Shown here: one piece after another, positions 1 to 7,987 of the stretch
Numbering within the stretch: the first letter of the stretch is position 1
Layout of the letters: the number at the start of each line of letters is the position of its first letter
Assembly: GCF_019880365.1 (NCBI RefSeq)
Contig: NZ_CP082271.1
Location: 2,232,001-2,296,000, forward strand
Length of the DNA: 64,000 nucleotides
Source of the DNA: Pseudomonas sp. DNDY-54
GTDB taxonomy: Bacteria > Pseudomonadota > Gammaproteobacteria > Pseudomonadales > Pseudomonadaceae
Reading direction: 5' to 3'
Program-made: the position numbers and the translations under genes
The notes under the pieces: generated by a model
Database searches by the model: none
What the model was told of the DNA's origin: nothing
Seen by the model: the letters and a program-made list of their open reading frames with translations, nothing else

Positions 1-2
1 CG

Positions 3-560
3 GCTTCGATCGCCGTGGTCTGGGCGTTCTTCGTGACCATGTTTATTTACCGCGACTATAAATGGCGCGATCTGCCCAAGTTGCTGCACCGCACCGTGCG
101 GACACTGTCGATCGTGATGATCCTGATCGCGTTCGCCGGCGCCTTCGGTTACATCATGACGCTGATGCAGATCCCATCGAAGATCACTGGGCTATTCCTG
201 ACCCTGTCGGACAATCGCTACGTGATTCTGATGTGCATCAACATCATGTTGTTGGCACTCGGCACGCTGATGGACATGGCGCCATTGATCCTTATCCTCA
301 CGCCGATTTTGCTGCCGGTGATTACGGATATCGGCGTCGACCCGGTGCATTTCGGCATGATCATGCTGGTTAACCTGGGAATCGGCCTGATTACACCACC
401 GGTTGGCGCGGTGCTGTTCGTCGGTGCCGCCATTGGCAAGGTCACGATTGAAAACACGGTAAAGGCCTTGCTGCCCTTTTACTGCGCGCTGCTCGCGGTG
501 CTGATGGCCGTGACCTACATCCCTGCCATTTCCCTATGGTTGCCGAGCATGGTGCTGTAA
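3..560 (+). CDS. TRAP transporter large permease (DctM family), C-terminal part, cut by window start
   Basis: The reading frame is open at the left edge, so only about the last 185 residues are present. They are strongly hydrophobic, with four or more membrane segments and the ending typical of DctM subunits, including GIGLITPPVGAVLFVGAAIG. In this family the large permease works with a small membrane subunit and a periplasmic binding protein to take up organic acids using an ion gradient; those genes would lie to the left. A rho-independent terminator follows the stop immediately, so this is the end of its operon. The FadR-type regulator at 1804-2556 may control it, but that is inference from proximity. 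The substrate cannot be told from this fragment. Confidence 0.9.
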   Translation, partial: ASIAVVWAFFVTMFIYRDYKWRDLPKLLHRTVRTLSIVMILIAFAGAFGYIMTLMQIPSKITGLFLTLSDNRYVILMCINIMLLALGTLMDMAPLILILTPILLPVITDIGVDPVHFGMIMLVNLGIGLITPPVGAVLFVGAAIGKVTIENTVKALLPFYCALLAVLMAVTYIPAISLWLPSMVL

Positions 561-569
561 CGCACTATC

Positions 570-599
570 ACCCAGCCCTTTCTGGGTCGGGTCTTTTTT
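570..599 (+). terminator. Rho-independent terminator after the TRAP permease
   Basis: ACCCAG (570-575) pairs with CTGGGT (582-587) and is followed closely by a T run (593-598). It lies 9 bases after the permease stop codon. Confidence 0.8.
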
Positions 600-661
600 C
601 ATTTTCTCATTGCGCCAGCCCGCAGGCTGGCGTTGATTTTTTTCGGAACAGAACTAACGCC

Positions 662-1630
662 ATGTCCACTACCAGCTCCGACTCACCTGCCCTGTTCCCG
701 CGTCATATCGCGGTGCTGATACTTGTCTGCCTCGGCTGTGCCTTTGCCGGCAACCATGTGGCTGCTCGCGTCGCCTTCGATGACGGCGCGGGCGTGCTCC
801 TGGCTATCCTGTTGCGCTCTGGCGGCACGCTGATCGTGCTGGCGGGGCTGGTGTTCTGGCAAAGACAGAGTATTCGTTTGGCGCCTGGCGCCTGGCGCTG
901 GCAGCTGTTGTTGGGCCTGTTGATCGCGGCGCAAAGTATTTGTTTGTATTCCGCCGTGGCCCGGATCCCGGTCGCGCTCGCGCTGCTGGTCGCAAACGTC
1001 TTCCCTATCCTTCTGGCGCTGCTGACCTGGGCGCTGGGTGGCGCACGACCCACTGCCCGCACCGCAATGCTGATGGGCCTGATACTGGTTGGGCTGTTCT
1101 TTGTATTGGAAGTCCCGGAACGTCTTTCGTCCAGTGAGGACGTCGGGCCGGAATGGGTGATCGGCGTAGCGCTTGCGTTCTGCGCCGCCAGCGTTTTCGC
1201 AACGGCATTGTGGATTACCGACCATAAGCTCTCACAGGTGCGCGGGTCGGTGCGCAGCATGCTGACCATGCTGGTGGTGTTCAGCAGTGCCAACCTTGCG
1301 GGCGTTAGCGGGCTCCTGCCCGGCGGGCTCTCATTGCCGCAGAGCGACACGGGATGGATCGCACTGGCCGTTTTGGTGGCGCTTTACGGCATCGGATTTA
1401 TCACACTGTTTGTTTCAGTGCCGCGCCTGAACATGCCTCGCAATGCGCCGGTGATGAATATCGAACCTTTGGCCACCTTGATAATGGGCTGGTTGGTGCT
1501 CGACCAGATGCTTGCAGCCGGTCAGATAATGGGCGGGGTGATCGTCATCTTCGGCATCGTCATGCTGACGTACCGTAAAACTGAAGAACCAGCAGTCTCG
1601 ACAGGCGGTGCAAAAAAAGCCGCGCGTTAG
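662..1630 (+). CDS. DMT-superfamily (EamA) transporter
   Basis: A 322-residue integral membrane protein with about ten hydrophobic segments arranged as two similar halves, the normal size and layout of EamA/RhaT-type drug and metabolite exporters. The N-terminal motif GCAFAGNHVAARVAF resembles the first-helix signature of the family. ATG 662 is chosen because the open frame upstream (from 536) would run through the terminator of the preceding gene and has a non-membrane, low-complexity extension. The substrate is unknown. It is flanked on both sides by hairpins and so is probably a single-gene unit. Confidence 0.85.
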   Translation: MSTTSSDSPALFPRHIAVLILVCLGCAFAGNHVAARVAFDDGAGVLLAILLRSGGTLIVLAGLVFWQRQSIRLAPGAWRWQLLLGLLIAAQSICLYSAVARIPVALALLVANVFPILLALLTWALGGARPTARTAMLMGLILVGLFFVLEVPERLSSSEDVGPEWVIGVALAFCAASVFATALWITDHKLSQVRGSVRSMLTMLVVFSSANLAGVSGLLPGGLSLPQSDTGWIALAVLVALYGIGFITLFVSVPRLNMPRNAPVMNIEPLATLIMGWLVLDQMLAAGQIMGGVIVIFGIVMLTYRKTEEPAVSTGGAKKAAR

Positions 1631-1651
1631 TGGGGTTCAGTTGATCGCAAG

Positions 1652-1672
1652 CCGCGTCGGGTGACGCGGTTT
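1652..1672 (+). terminator. Probable terminator after the DMT transporter
   Basis: CCGCGTC (1652-1658) and GACGCGG (1663-1669) form a 7-bp stem followed by only three T residues. It sits 22 bases after the stop. The short T run makes it weaker than the other terminators here. Confidence 0.5.
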
Positions 1673-1803
1673 CATGTCGCGGCGCTGGTCTGGAAGGGGC
1701 GAACCATCGGAGCTCGAAGCAGGTTGACGAAAGAACCCGCTCCGCCTGGGGAAATCTTCCTATTGAGCGTCTGCGCCGCCGGGCGCTCTAGCTGTAGCGC
1801 CAG

Positions 1804-2556
1804 TTAGCTGGTCTTATCCGTCTCAGCTTCCTCATGCGCCTGGCGCAACCGCTCGCGGCTGTTAGTCAGGTGCAAACGCATCGCCGCCCGCGCCGATTCT
1901 GCATCCTGCCGGGCAATGGCATCGTAGATCTGCTCGTGTTCGCGACCCAGGCGTTGCTGATAATGAGGCTGATCATCATGAGCCAGACGTGCCGAATTGA
2001 GCCGGCTACGCGGGATGATTGCCGTGCCCAGGTGATTCATGATGTCGGTGAAATATCGATTGCCCGTTGCCTCAGCAATCTGCAGGTGAAACTGAAAATC
2101 GGACACGGCCGCTTCGCTGGACAGCGCAGCACTCTGCTGCAGCGAATCCAGAAACGCACGCATGGCCGCTAACTGCTCCGGTGTCCGGCGGATCGATGCC
2201 AAACCAGCCGATTCGACCTCAAGACTGATGCGCAACTCGAGAATGGACAACACGTCACGCAGCGTGCCAATGGTCGCCGGATCGATGCGCAAACCGGTTG
2301 TGCTCGGCGTATCGAGCACGAAGGTGCCGATGCCATGGCGCGTCTCTACCAGGCCAGATGCCTGCAGCCTCGAAATCGCCTCTCTGACGACCGTACGGCT
2401 CACACCCTGGGCCTGCATGATCGCCGACTCGGTTGGCAGCTTGTCGCCACGCTTGATGTGGCCATCACGTATTTGCTGCGACAGCTCCGTTACCAGCTCC
2501 TGCGCGAGACTCCGGTGCTTTCTGCGGACGCGTGGCTGGGCGCTCTGGTTTTCCAT
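1804..2556 (-). CDS. GntR-family transcriptional regulator, FadR/FCD subfamily
   Basis: A 250-residue protein. A winged helix-turn-helix occupies about residues 12-80, with the recognition region SRTVVREAISRLQASGLVE. An all-helical FCD ligand domain follows (about 100-235), carrying the spaced acidic and histidine residues that bind a metal in this subfamily (DFQFHLQIAEATGN, then REHEQIYDAI and MRLHL). FCD regulators usually respond to sugar acids or other carboxylates and control neighbouring transport and catabolic genes. The TRAP permease to the left is the most likely nearby target, which is inference. A candidate operator, TTGTACGA, lies about 50 bases upstream of the start, so autoregulation is possible. 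Confidence 0.9.
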   Translation of the reverse strand: MENQSAQPRVRRKHRSLAQELVTELSQQIRDGHIKRGDKLPTESAIMQAQGVSRTVVREAISRLQASGLVETRHGIGTFVLDTPSTTGLRIDPATIGTLRDVLSILELRISLEVESAGLASIRRTPEQLAAMRAFLDSLQQSAALSSEAAVSDFQFHLQIAEATGNRYFTDIMNHLGTAIIPRSRLNSARLAHDDQPHYQQRLGREHEQIYDAIARQDAESARAAMRLHLTNSRERLRQAHEEAETDKTS

Positions 2557-2603
2557 AGATACATCGATCTCATTGAAGCGAAGTAACCCGTATCATAGCC
2601 GAG

Positions 2604-2620
2604 TAGTTGTACGATAACTA
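2604..2620. promoter_or_regulatory. Candidate FadR-family operator upstream of the GntR regulator
   Basis: TAGTTGTACGATAACTA has 5-bp inverted outer arms (TAGTT/AACTA). At 2607-2614 it contains TTGTACGA, which fits the TNGTACNA core described for FadR-subfamily sites. It lies between the regulator start and the next gene. This is a sequence match only. Confidence 0.4.
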
Positions 2621-2727
2621 TCCGACCACCGTATATTGACTAGCCGACCTTATGTCCGAAAACGCTGCTGAATTTCGGTGGGTTCTATACTGCATTGGAC
2701 CTAGCCATTCATCAGGAGACTGACATC

Positions 2728-2967
2728 ATGCGCCGCACAATGCTATTTCTCGCTGCAGCTGTTGTAAGCACCCCCCTCTGGGCCATGCACTGCCCAATGG
2801 ACATGGCCAAGATCGATGAGCAGCTGGAGTCTAATCCGCCAGCCGATCCGGCGATTCTGACCCGGGTCAAATCACTACGTGAGGAAGGCGAGAAGCTACA
2901 CAACGCGGGCGATCATGAAGGCTCGCTCAAGGTTCTCGGCGAAGCTCAGGAGTTGTTGGATAGCTGA
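2728..2967 (+). CDS. Small secreted hypothetical protein
   Basis: A 79-residue protein. The first 19 or so residues form a Sec signal peptide ending at LWA, with predicted cleavage before MHCPMDM. The mature part is about 60 residues, acidic and probably helical (KIDEQLESNPPADPAIL, then a charged helix to the end). ATG 2728 follows the purine-rich CAGGAGACTGACATC; the frame upstream to 2695 lacks a signal-peptide start. I do not recognise a function. A Cys and several Met residues sit at the mature N terminus, which could bind metal, but this is speculation. Confidence 0.7.
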   Translation: MRRTMLFLAAAVVSTPLWAMHCPMDMAKIDEQLESNPPADPAILTRVKSLREEGEKLHNAGDHEGSLKVLGEAQELLDS

Positions 2968-2995
2968 GCCAGCGTCTCCCCCGGCAGCGTCTTGA

Positions 2996-3256
2996 TCAAC
3001 GAGCGCTGTCGGCGACTTCTGAACACCTGATCCGCAGTTCCTTTCGCTCGAAATTTTCCTCACTGCTCAATGTCTCGAACCCGTCCGGACAGACAGACGC
3101 TGCCCGTGCTTCGCATTCCGATTGTCCTGCGGCCTTGGCGCAGGCAAAGACGTACTCATCTTCACCCTCCGGTGGCGGAACGGATTCGAAGCTTGAGCAA
3201 CCGCCAATGAGTCCGGTAGCGATGACCAGCAGAACCGGCTTGAAATCAATCTGCAT
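2996..3256 (-). CDS. Small outer-membrane-type lipoprotein, hypothetical
   Basis: An 86-residue protein starting at 3256. A short hydrophobic leader ends in the lipobox LIGGC, so the mature protein would begin with a lipidated Cys followed by SSFESVPPPEGEDEYV. The mature part has four further Cys residues in spacing suggestive of two disulfides (FACAKAAGQSECEARAASVC and IRC). The longer upstream frame was rejected because the leader and lipobox fix the start. Function unknown. It is transcribed away from the candidate small RNA at 3347-3468. Confidence 0.7.
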   Translation of the reverse strand: MQIDFKPVLLVIATGLIGGCSSFESVPPPEGEDEYVFACAKAAGQSECEARAASVCPDGFETLSSEENFERKELRIRCSEVADSAR

Positions 3257-3273
3257 ATAAACGCCTCGGAGTT

Positions 3274-3291
3274 TGTAGGCTATGGCTGACG
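3274..3291 (+). promoter_or_regulatory. Candidate GacA-type upstream activating sequence
   Basis: TGTAGG-N6-CTGACG matches 9 of 12 defined positions of the TGTAAG-N6-CTTACA element known upstream of rsmX/Y/Z genes. It is centred about 65 bases before the likely start of the small RNA that follows. GacA itself is encoded at 12076-12720. Confidence 0.55.
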
Positions 3292-3335
3292 CTTTCTGGT
3301 GGGTTTCGTCCATTCCTACGGACCCGCGATCTGAA

Positions 3336-3341
3336 TATGAT
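3336..3341 (+). promoter_or_regulatory. -10 element of the candidate Rsm small RNA
   Basis: TATGAT differs from TATAAT by one base. The -35 position (about 3313-3318, TTCCTA) is poor, as expected for an activator-dependent promoter. Transcription would start near 3347. Confidence 0.5.
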
Positions 3342-3346
3342 TCTCT

Positions 3347-3468
3347 CCAGTAGCGCAGGACGCGCAACGAGACAGGATGCTCGAATGGACCAGCCGGCAG
3401 ACGTCGGCATCAGGGACTACGGAACGACAGACACAACGCCTATAGCCCCGCCTCGTGCGGGGCTTTTT
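3347..3468 (+). ncRNA. Candidate Rsm/CsrB-family small RNA (RsmX/Y/Z-like) that would sequester RsmA/CsrA
   Basis: About 120 nt with no credible ORF, ending in a strong terminator. It contains five GGA motifs (3358, 3375, 3387, 3414, 3421). The first lies in a pentaloop CAGGA closed by GCG/CGC (3353-3363). The second is ACAGGATG in the loop of a CGAG/CTCG stem (3368-3383), which fits the known RsmA/RsmE-binding consensus. A GacA-type upstream site (3274-3291) and a -10 box (3336-3341) precede it. Size, GGA spacing, loop presentation and promoter layout all match the Rsm family: RNAs induced by the Gac two-component system that titrate the RsmA translational repressor. Which family member it is cannot be told here. 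Conservation analysis or a northern blot would be decisive. Confidence 0.68.
3444..3468 (+). terminator. Rho-independent terminator of the candidate Rsm RNA
   Basis: AGCCCCGC (3444-3451) pairs with GCGGGGCT (3457-3464), followed by TTTTT. No protein gene on this strand ends nearby, which is what drew attention to the small RNA. Confidence 0.85.
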
Positions 3469-3480
3469 AATGGCCGGCTG

Positions 3481-3762
3481 TCAGCGTGGATTGGGCGCGT
3501 CATCGAGCTCGGCATTGTCGACATCGATATCGGGCACATCTTCATCAAGCGCTGCATCATCATCGGAATCCAGCGGCACCTCACCATCGTTGCGAGGCAA
3601 TTCGTCGACGCCCGCCTCATCGCCAGGATTCACGTCGGTGCGCTCCGTACCCAGCGGCGGCGGCGATCCAGGGACGAGGATTCCATCATCGTTCGCATCA
3701 GCGCCGCTACTCAGATTTTGCTGATCGCTCGACAGTCCATCATTTCGGTGCAGGGTAGTCAT
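3481..3762 (-). CDS. Small acidic, disordered hypothetical protein
   Basis: A 93-residue protein starting MTTLHRNDGLSSDQQ. It is very rich in Asp, Glu, Pro and Gly (LDSDDDAALDEDVPDIDVD near the end) with almost no hydrophobic core, so it is probably unstructured and cytosolic. Start 3762 has a good GGAGG ribosome site 6 to 7 bases upstream; the longer frame to 3834 does not. Function unknown. Confidence 0.6.
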   Translation of the reverse strand: MTTLHRNDGLSSDQQNLSSGADANDDGILVPGSPPPLGTERTDVNPGDEAGVDELPRNDGEVPLDSDDDAALDEDVPDIDVDNAELDDAPNPR

Positions 3763-3972
3763 AACCGCCTCCGCTCGTTGGTCTTGTATATGAGAGGCTG
3801 AGTCCGCTTCGACGTTCAGAGCAAAAGCAGCCACTAGTCCTGAACCGAATCACGATGGAGTGTCAGCAAATAAATCGCGCCGGTACGCCAAAGCAACCAC
3901 GCTCAGAGTTGCACCCTGCCCAGCCGCTCGTTATAGTCCTGCGCCGCGACTACACGTCGCGCGATCATCCAG

Positions 3973-4059
3973 GCCCGGATGGCGAAATTGGTAGACGCAA
4001 GGGACTTAAAATCCCTCATCCGAAAGGGTATGCGGGTTCGATTCCCGCTCCGGGCACCA
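3973..4059 (+). tRNA. tRNA-Leu, anticodon UAA
   Basis: An 87-base class II tRNA with an encoded CCA end. The acceptor stem GCCCGGA/TCCGGGC, the long variable arm and the T arm GCGGG-TTCGATT-CCCGC are all clear. The anticodon loop CTTAAAA gives TAA. In E. coli the equivalent gene (leuZ) follows pgsA-glyW-cysT directly; here it is about 5.3 kb from the Cys tRNA and in the opposite orientation. Confidence 0.97.
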
Positions 4060-4241
4060 GTATCCAGCAAGCGCTGTCGCCATCCGTGCGGGCTAGACGC
4101 TTGCTTCATCTGATTGATCCTGACGATCATTTCTGCAGTGATCGCGCAACGGCAATCAGATCTCCGCGCATCGCACGAGCGCGAGCTGTTTGAACGACCC
4201 GCCTCGCTCATTGCAATCCTGTCTGCACTCCGAACGCCTGC

Positions 4242-5480
4242 TTACGCAACCTTCGCCGATGCCGGAAGCTTGACTGGGCGCTGCTCCCGAAAGGCGACCA
4301 GGAACGTCAGCAGCACGCCGAGCGCAAACACAGCTGGGAAGAGCCAGATGCTTTGCCAGTCATGTGCGTCGGCCGTTGCAAAGTGGTCGGTGACTTTACC
4401 GGCCACCCAGAACCCGATCAGCATGCCCACGCCATAGGTTGCCAAGGTGATGAGCCCCTGCGCGGAGCCTTTAAAGGTCTCGCCCGCCTTGGCGTCGGTA
4501 TATATCTGCCCGGAGACGAAGAAGAAGTCATAGCAGATGCCATGCAGTGCGATACCCGCCACCAGCATGAACAGCAGATCACCATTATTGCCATAGGCGA
4601 ACATGGCGTATCGAAGTGACCAGGCAAGCATGCCTATCAACAGCGTTTTCTTGATGCCGAAGCGCTGGATGAACAACGGCAGTAGCAGCATGAACAGCAC
4701 TTCCGAGATCTGTCCTAGGGTCATTTTTCCAGTCGGGTTATCGACGCCGATTTCGGCGAGGAAGGGATTCGCGTTCTGATAGTAGAAGGCCAACGGAATA
4801 CAGATCAGCACGGAGGCTAGAAAGAAGATCGCGAAGCTGCGGTCTTTCAACAGCTTGAGTGCATCGAGCCCGAGCATCTCTTTGATTCCGCCCTGGCCGC
4901 GCCTGGCCAGCGGCGGCGTGCTCGGCAGGCTGAAACTGTAGAAGCCAAGTAGCGCAGAGGCGATAGCGCACATCAGAAAGGTGTTTTTCAGTGCTCCAGC
5001 GGCGATGGCCTGCTGAGCATCCCAGCCGAACAGAAAGCTGATGACCAGCCCGGCAACAATCCAACCTACCGTGCCCCACACCCGAATCCTGGCGAACTCC
5101 TGTCCTGGGTCACGCATCTGCCGAAACGCTACAGCGTTCACCAGCGCCAGAGTCGGCATGTAGATGATCATGTAGCCCAGCACATAAGGATAAAAAGCGG
5201 CGAAATCACTCGCCCGGTAAAGCTGGAACAGCAGGACTGCCCCGACCAGATGGAGGATCGCCAGCAAGCGTTCAGCATTGAAGTAGCGGTCAGCCACCAG
5301 CCCAATCACAAACGGGGCCAGGATCGCGCCCCAGGACTGAGTGGAGAACGCCATCCCTATCTGACTGCCGTTTGCGCCCAGGTTATTGGCCAGAAAAGTG
5401 CCGAGGGTGACGAACCATCCGCCCCAGATGAAGAACTGCAAAAACATCATCAGGCTCAGCCGTACGTTGAGTGTGCTCAT
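4242..5480 (-). CDS. MFS transporter of the nucleoside:H+ symporter (NupG/XapB) type
   Basis: A 412-residue, twelve-helix membrane protein. The N terminus (LMMFLQFFIWGGWFVTLGTF) and the segment MRDPGQEFARIRVWGTVGWI are typical of the NupG-like branch. It is the third gene of a minus-strand operon after the oxidoreductase and isomerase, 43 bases beyond the isomerase stop. In this setting it probably imports the sugar or nucleoside-like compound those enzymes process; that is inference from the operon. A LacI-type operator at 7791-7804 probably controls the whole unit. Confidence 0.85.
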   Translation of the reverse strand: MSTLNVRLSLMMFLQFFIWGGWFVTLGTFLANNLGANGSQIGMAFSTQSWGAILAPFVIGLVADRYFNAERLLAILHLVGAVLLFQLYRASDFAAFYPYVLGYMIIYMPTLALVNAVAFRQMRDPGQEFARIRVWGTVGWIVAGLVISFLFGWDAQQAIAAGALKNTFLMCAIASALLGFYSFSLPSTPPLARRGQGGIKEMLGLDALKLLKDRSFAIFFLASVLICIPLAFYYQNANPFLAEIGVDNPTGKMTLGQISEVLFMLLLPLFIQRFGIKKTLLIGMLAWSLRYAMFAYGNNGDLLFMLVAGIALHGICYDFFFVSGQIYTDAKAGETFKGSAQGLITLATYGVGMLIGFWVAGKVTDHFATADAHDWQSIWLFPAVFALGVLLTFLVAFREQRPVKLPASAKVA

Positions 5481-5523
5481 GATCTTGTCCTTATTTTATG
5501 CACGCGTTTTTGCCGGCAGGTGC

Positions 5524-6597
5524 TTATTCGAGCCCTAGCAGCCGGCGGTTTCTCGAGGCACTGCTACCAACCCCGGCGAAGTCGTCGAACGCTCGCGTCG
5601 CGCGAGTGATCAGATGCTGCTCGATGAAGCGAGCGCCCTCCTCTGCTCCTTGTGCGCCATCCTTCAGGCAGCACTCCCACTCCAGCACGGCCCAGCCGTC
5701 GTAGCCGTACTGGGTCAGCTTGCTGAAGATCTGTTTGAAATCGACTTGGCCGTCTCCCAGCGAACGAAAGCGGCCAGGACGCTCGATCCAGTCCTGGTAA
5801 CCGCCATAAACGCCGGAGCGCGCATCTGCTCGGAACTCCGCATCCTTGACGTGAAACATCCCGATGCGCTCGTGATAACGGTCGATAAAGCCGAGGTAGT
5901 CGAGTTGCTGCAGCAAGAGATGACTGGGGTCGTAAAGGATCTTCGCTCTGGAATGCTGGCCTACAGCCTCGAGAAAGCGCTCGAACGAAGCCCCGTCATG
6001 AAGATCCTCACCTGGGTGAATCTCGAAGCAGAGGTCAACGCCTGCATCGTCGAACGCATCCAGAATCGGCCGCCACCGACGCGCAAGCTCCGCAAAGCCT
6101 TCTCCGATCAACCCTTTGGGTCGCTGGGGCCAGGGGTAGAGATACGGCCACAGCAGCGCGCCGGAAAAGGTTGCATGTGCAGTGAGCCCCAGCCGCTGGC
6201 TAGCCTTCGCTGCAAGACGTAATTGATCCATGGCCCATTCCGTCCGGGCCGCAGGCCTGCCACGCAGCTCTGCTGGCGCAAAATCATCGAACAAATCGTC
6301 GAAAGCCGGATGCACAGCCACCAGTTGGCCTTGCAGGTGCGTGGAGAGCTCGCTGATCTGCACGCCGGCGTCTGCGCAGATGCCGGCGAGCTCATCACAG
6401 TAGGTCTGGCTTTCGGCGGCTTGTTTCAAGTCCAGGCACTGCCCACCGAGCGTTGGAAGTTGCACGCCCCGATACCCGAGCGACGCGGCCCATCGGGCAA
6501 GGTTGGGCAACGTGTCGAAGGGAGGCTCGCCGCCGAGGAATTGCGCGAGAAATATGGCTGGGCCGCGCATGCCGCTAGATTGTGAGGATTGGCGCAT
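5524..6597 (-). CDS. Sugar phosphate isomerase/epimerase (AP endonuclease 2-like TIM barrel)
   Basis: A 357-residue protein. Family motifs are visible in order: GPAIFLAQF near the start, the metal-ligand glutamate in CFEIHPGEDLHDG, NH-proximal Asp/His in ILYDPSHLLLQ, HVKDAEF, and the C-terminal glutamate in GWAVLEWECC. These are the Glu/Asp/His/Glu ligands of xylose-isomerase-like TIM barrels. Start 6597 is 8 bases after the stop of the oxidoreductase gene; an internal ATG at 6570 is a possible alternative, and the longer frame to 6732 lies inside the neighbour. With the oxidoreductase it probably forms an oxidation-isomerisation route for a sugar or cyclitol. The substrate is unknown. Confidence 0.87.
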   Translation of the reverse strand: MRQSSQSSGMRGPAIFLAQFLGGEPPFDTLPNLARWAASLGYRGVQLPTLGGQCLDLKQAAESQTYCDELAGICADAGVQISELSTHLQGQLVAVHPAFDDLFDDFAPAELRGRPAARTEWAMDQLRLAAKASQRLGLTAHATFSGALLWPYLYPWPQRPKGLIGEGFAELARRWRPILDAFDDAGVDLCFEIHPGEDLHDGASFERFLEAVGQHSRAKILYDPSHLLLQQLDYLGFIDRYHERIGMFHVKDAEFRADARSGVYGGYQDWIERPGRFRSLGDGQVDFKQIFSKLTQYGYDGWAVLEWECCLKDGAQGAEEGARFIEQHLITRATRAFDDFAGVGSSASRNRRLLGLE

Positions 6598-6604
6598 ATG
6601 AGCC

Positions 6605-7771
6605 CTACCGTTCGGGTGCGATGAAAGAGATCCACTTGCTGTCGCTGCGGTGGCTCGCAAGGACCGTTTCGATGAAAGACATGCCCCGAAGCCCGGCATC
6701 AATACCGGGAATAGTCGATGGATGCCCATCACGGATACTTGAAGCCAGATCGGTGTAGAGATTGGCCATTGCTTCGATGTAACCCTCTGGATGCCCTGCG
6801 GGCAGACGGATGCGCTTCAAGGCTGCTTTGCATAGCCAGGATTGATCAGTGCCAGCTCGCAGCGTCTGAATTGGCCCATCGACCCTGCGGTAATGCAGTG
6901 AGCCCGGATCCTGCTGCCGCCATTCGAGGCCGCCACGCTCGCCGTACAGGCGCAAGGTCAACGCGTTTTCTTCTCCACTGCAGATCTGGCTGGCAATCAA
7001 CACGCCGCTTGCACCGGCATCGGTGCGAAACAGCACGGCGCCGTCGTCATCGAGCTGACGGCCCTCGACATGCACACCGAGGTCCGCGCACAGCTGGCTG
7101 ATCCGTTGCCCACTGACGAACTCTGCAAGGTTGAACGCGTGCACGCCGATGTCACCCATGCAACCACTCGGCCCGGCCACTGATGGATCGCCACGCCAGG
7201 CAGCCTGCTTGTTGCCCTGCCCGGCCTGATCTTCGCTTAGCCAGCCTTGCGGATACTCGACGTAGATTTTCCGTAGTCGTCCGAGCGCACCCGTTGCCAC
7301 CATGTGCTGCGCCTGCCAGACCATCGGATAACCCTGGTAGGTATGCGCCAGCCCGTACTGGCAAGCACTCCTGGCTAGGGACACAGCAAGGTCGTGGGTG
7401 TCGGCGAGCGACAGTGCGGCCGGCTTTTCCGAGAACACATGAAAGCCGGACTCAAGCGCAGCCTTGGCGATGGGCGCGTGGAGGTGATTCGGCGTAACGA
7501 TGACGAGCAACTCCAGACGTTCATCGCAGGGCCGCGCAGCCTCGCCGGCCAGCAGTTGTTCCCAGGAGTCATAGCAGCGTTCCAGGTCGAGGTGCAGTGC
7601 AGAAGCTGTTCGCCTGTTGTTTTCCGGGTTGCGGCTGAATGCGCCACAAACGAGTTCGAAGCGTCCATCCAGGCGCATGGCCTGAAAATGCACCTGCCCG
7701 ATGAACGCTCCTTCGCCGCCACCGACAAGGCCTGCCCGTACCCTCGCTTTTGTTGCCGCTCGCAAATCCAT
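6605..7771 (-). CDS. Gfo/Idh/MocA-family NAD(P)-dependent oxidoreductase
   Basis: A 388-residue protein. The N-terminal Rossmann fold has the variant nucleotide motif GLVGGGEGAFIG, and the conserved EKP appears in VFSEKPAALS. The substrate-side motif GCMGDIGVHAFNLAEF contains the catalytic Asp and His of the family. Start 7771 has an AGGAG site 6 bases upstream; the frame to 7894 runs over the operator. It is the first gene of the operon with the isomerase and the NupG-like transporter. Members oxidise sugars, cyclitols or sugar derivatives. The exact substrate cannot be read from sequence. Confidence 0.9.
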   Translation of the reverse strand: MDLRAATKARVRAGLVGGGEGAFIGQVHFQAMRLDGRFELVCGAFSRNPENNRRTASALHLDLERCYDSWEQLLAGEAARPCDERLELLVIVTPNHLHAPIAKAALESGFHVFSEKPAALSLADTHDLAVSLARSACQYGLAHTYQGYPMVWQAQHMVATGALGRLRKIYVEYPQGWLSEDQAGQGNKQAAWRGDPSVAGPSGCMGDIGVHAFNLAEFVSGQRISQLCADLGVHVEGRQLDDDGAVLFRTDAGASGVLIASQICSGEENALTLRLYGERGGLEWRQQDPGSLHYRRVDGPIQTLRAGTDQSWLCKAALKRIRLPAGHPEGYIEAMANLYTDLASSIRDGHPSTIPGIDAGLRGMSFIETVLASHRSDSKWISFIAPER

Positions 7772-7790
7772 AACTACTCCTGAAAATCTA

Positions 7791-7804
7791 TGTAACCGGT
7801 TACA
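7791..7804. promoter_or_regulatory. LacI-family operator
   Basis: TGTAACCGGTTACA is a perfect 14-bp palindrome that fits the TGTAANCGNTTACA type used by LacI/GalR regulators. It lies 20 bases upstream of the oxidoreductase start and between it and the divergent lacI-type gene, so the regulator at 7988 probably represses this operon and perhaps itself. Confidence 0.8.
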
Positions 7805-7987
7805 TCGATTCAACCTAGCAGTGCTTTCTGAGGTGTCAAGCCACGGGCAAGGCGTTAATAGACATCGACTACGCCAATGGTGAAGAAACCACATCAGTGA
7901 GCATGTGCCGTGGGATTGCTACCGCGCCCGCTTCGCTGGGTTAGGCTAGGCGGAATGAGCTGCGTGAATGATTTGAACCGAGGATCT

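Noticed and set aside
3973..4059. Integration site of a genomic island at tRNA-Leu
   Set aside because: No integrase gene and no second copy of the tRNA 3' end were seen in the window, so the tRNA is simply displaced.
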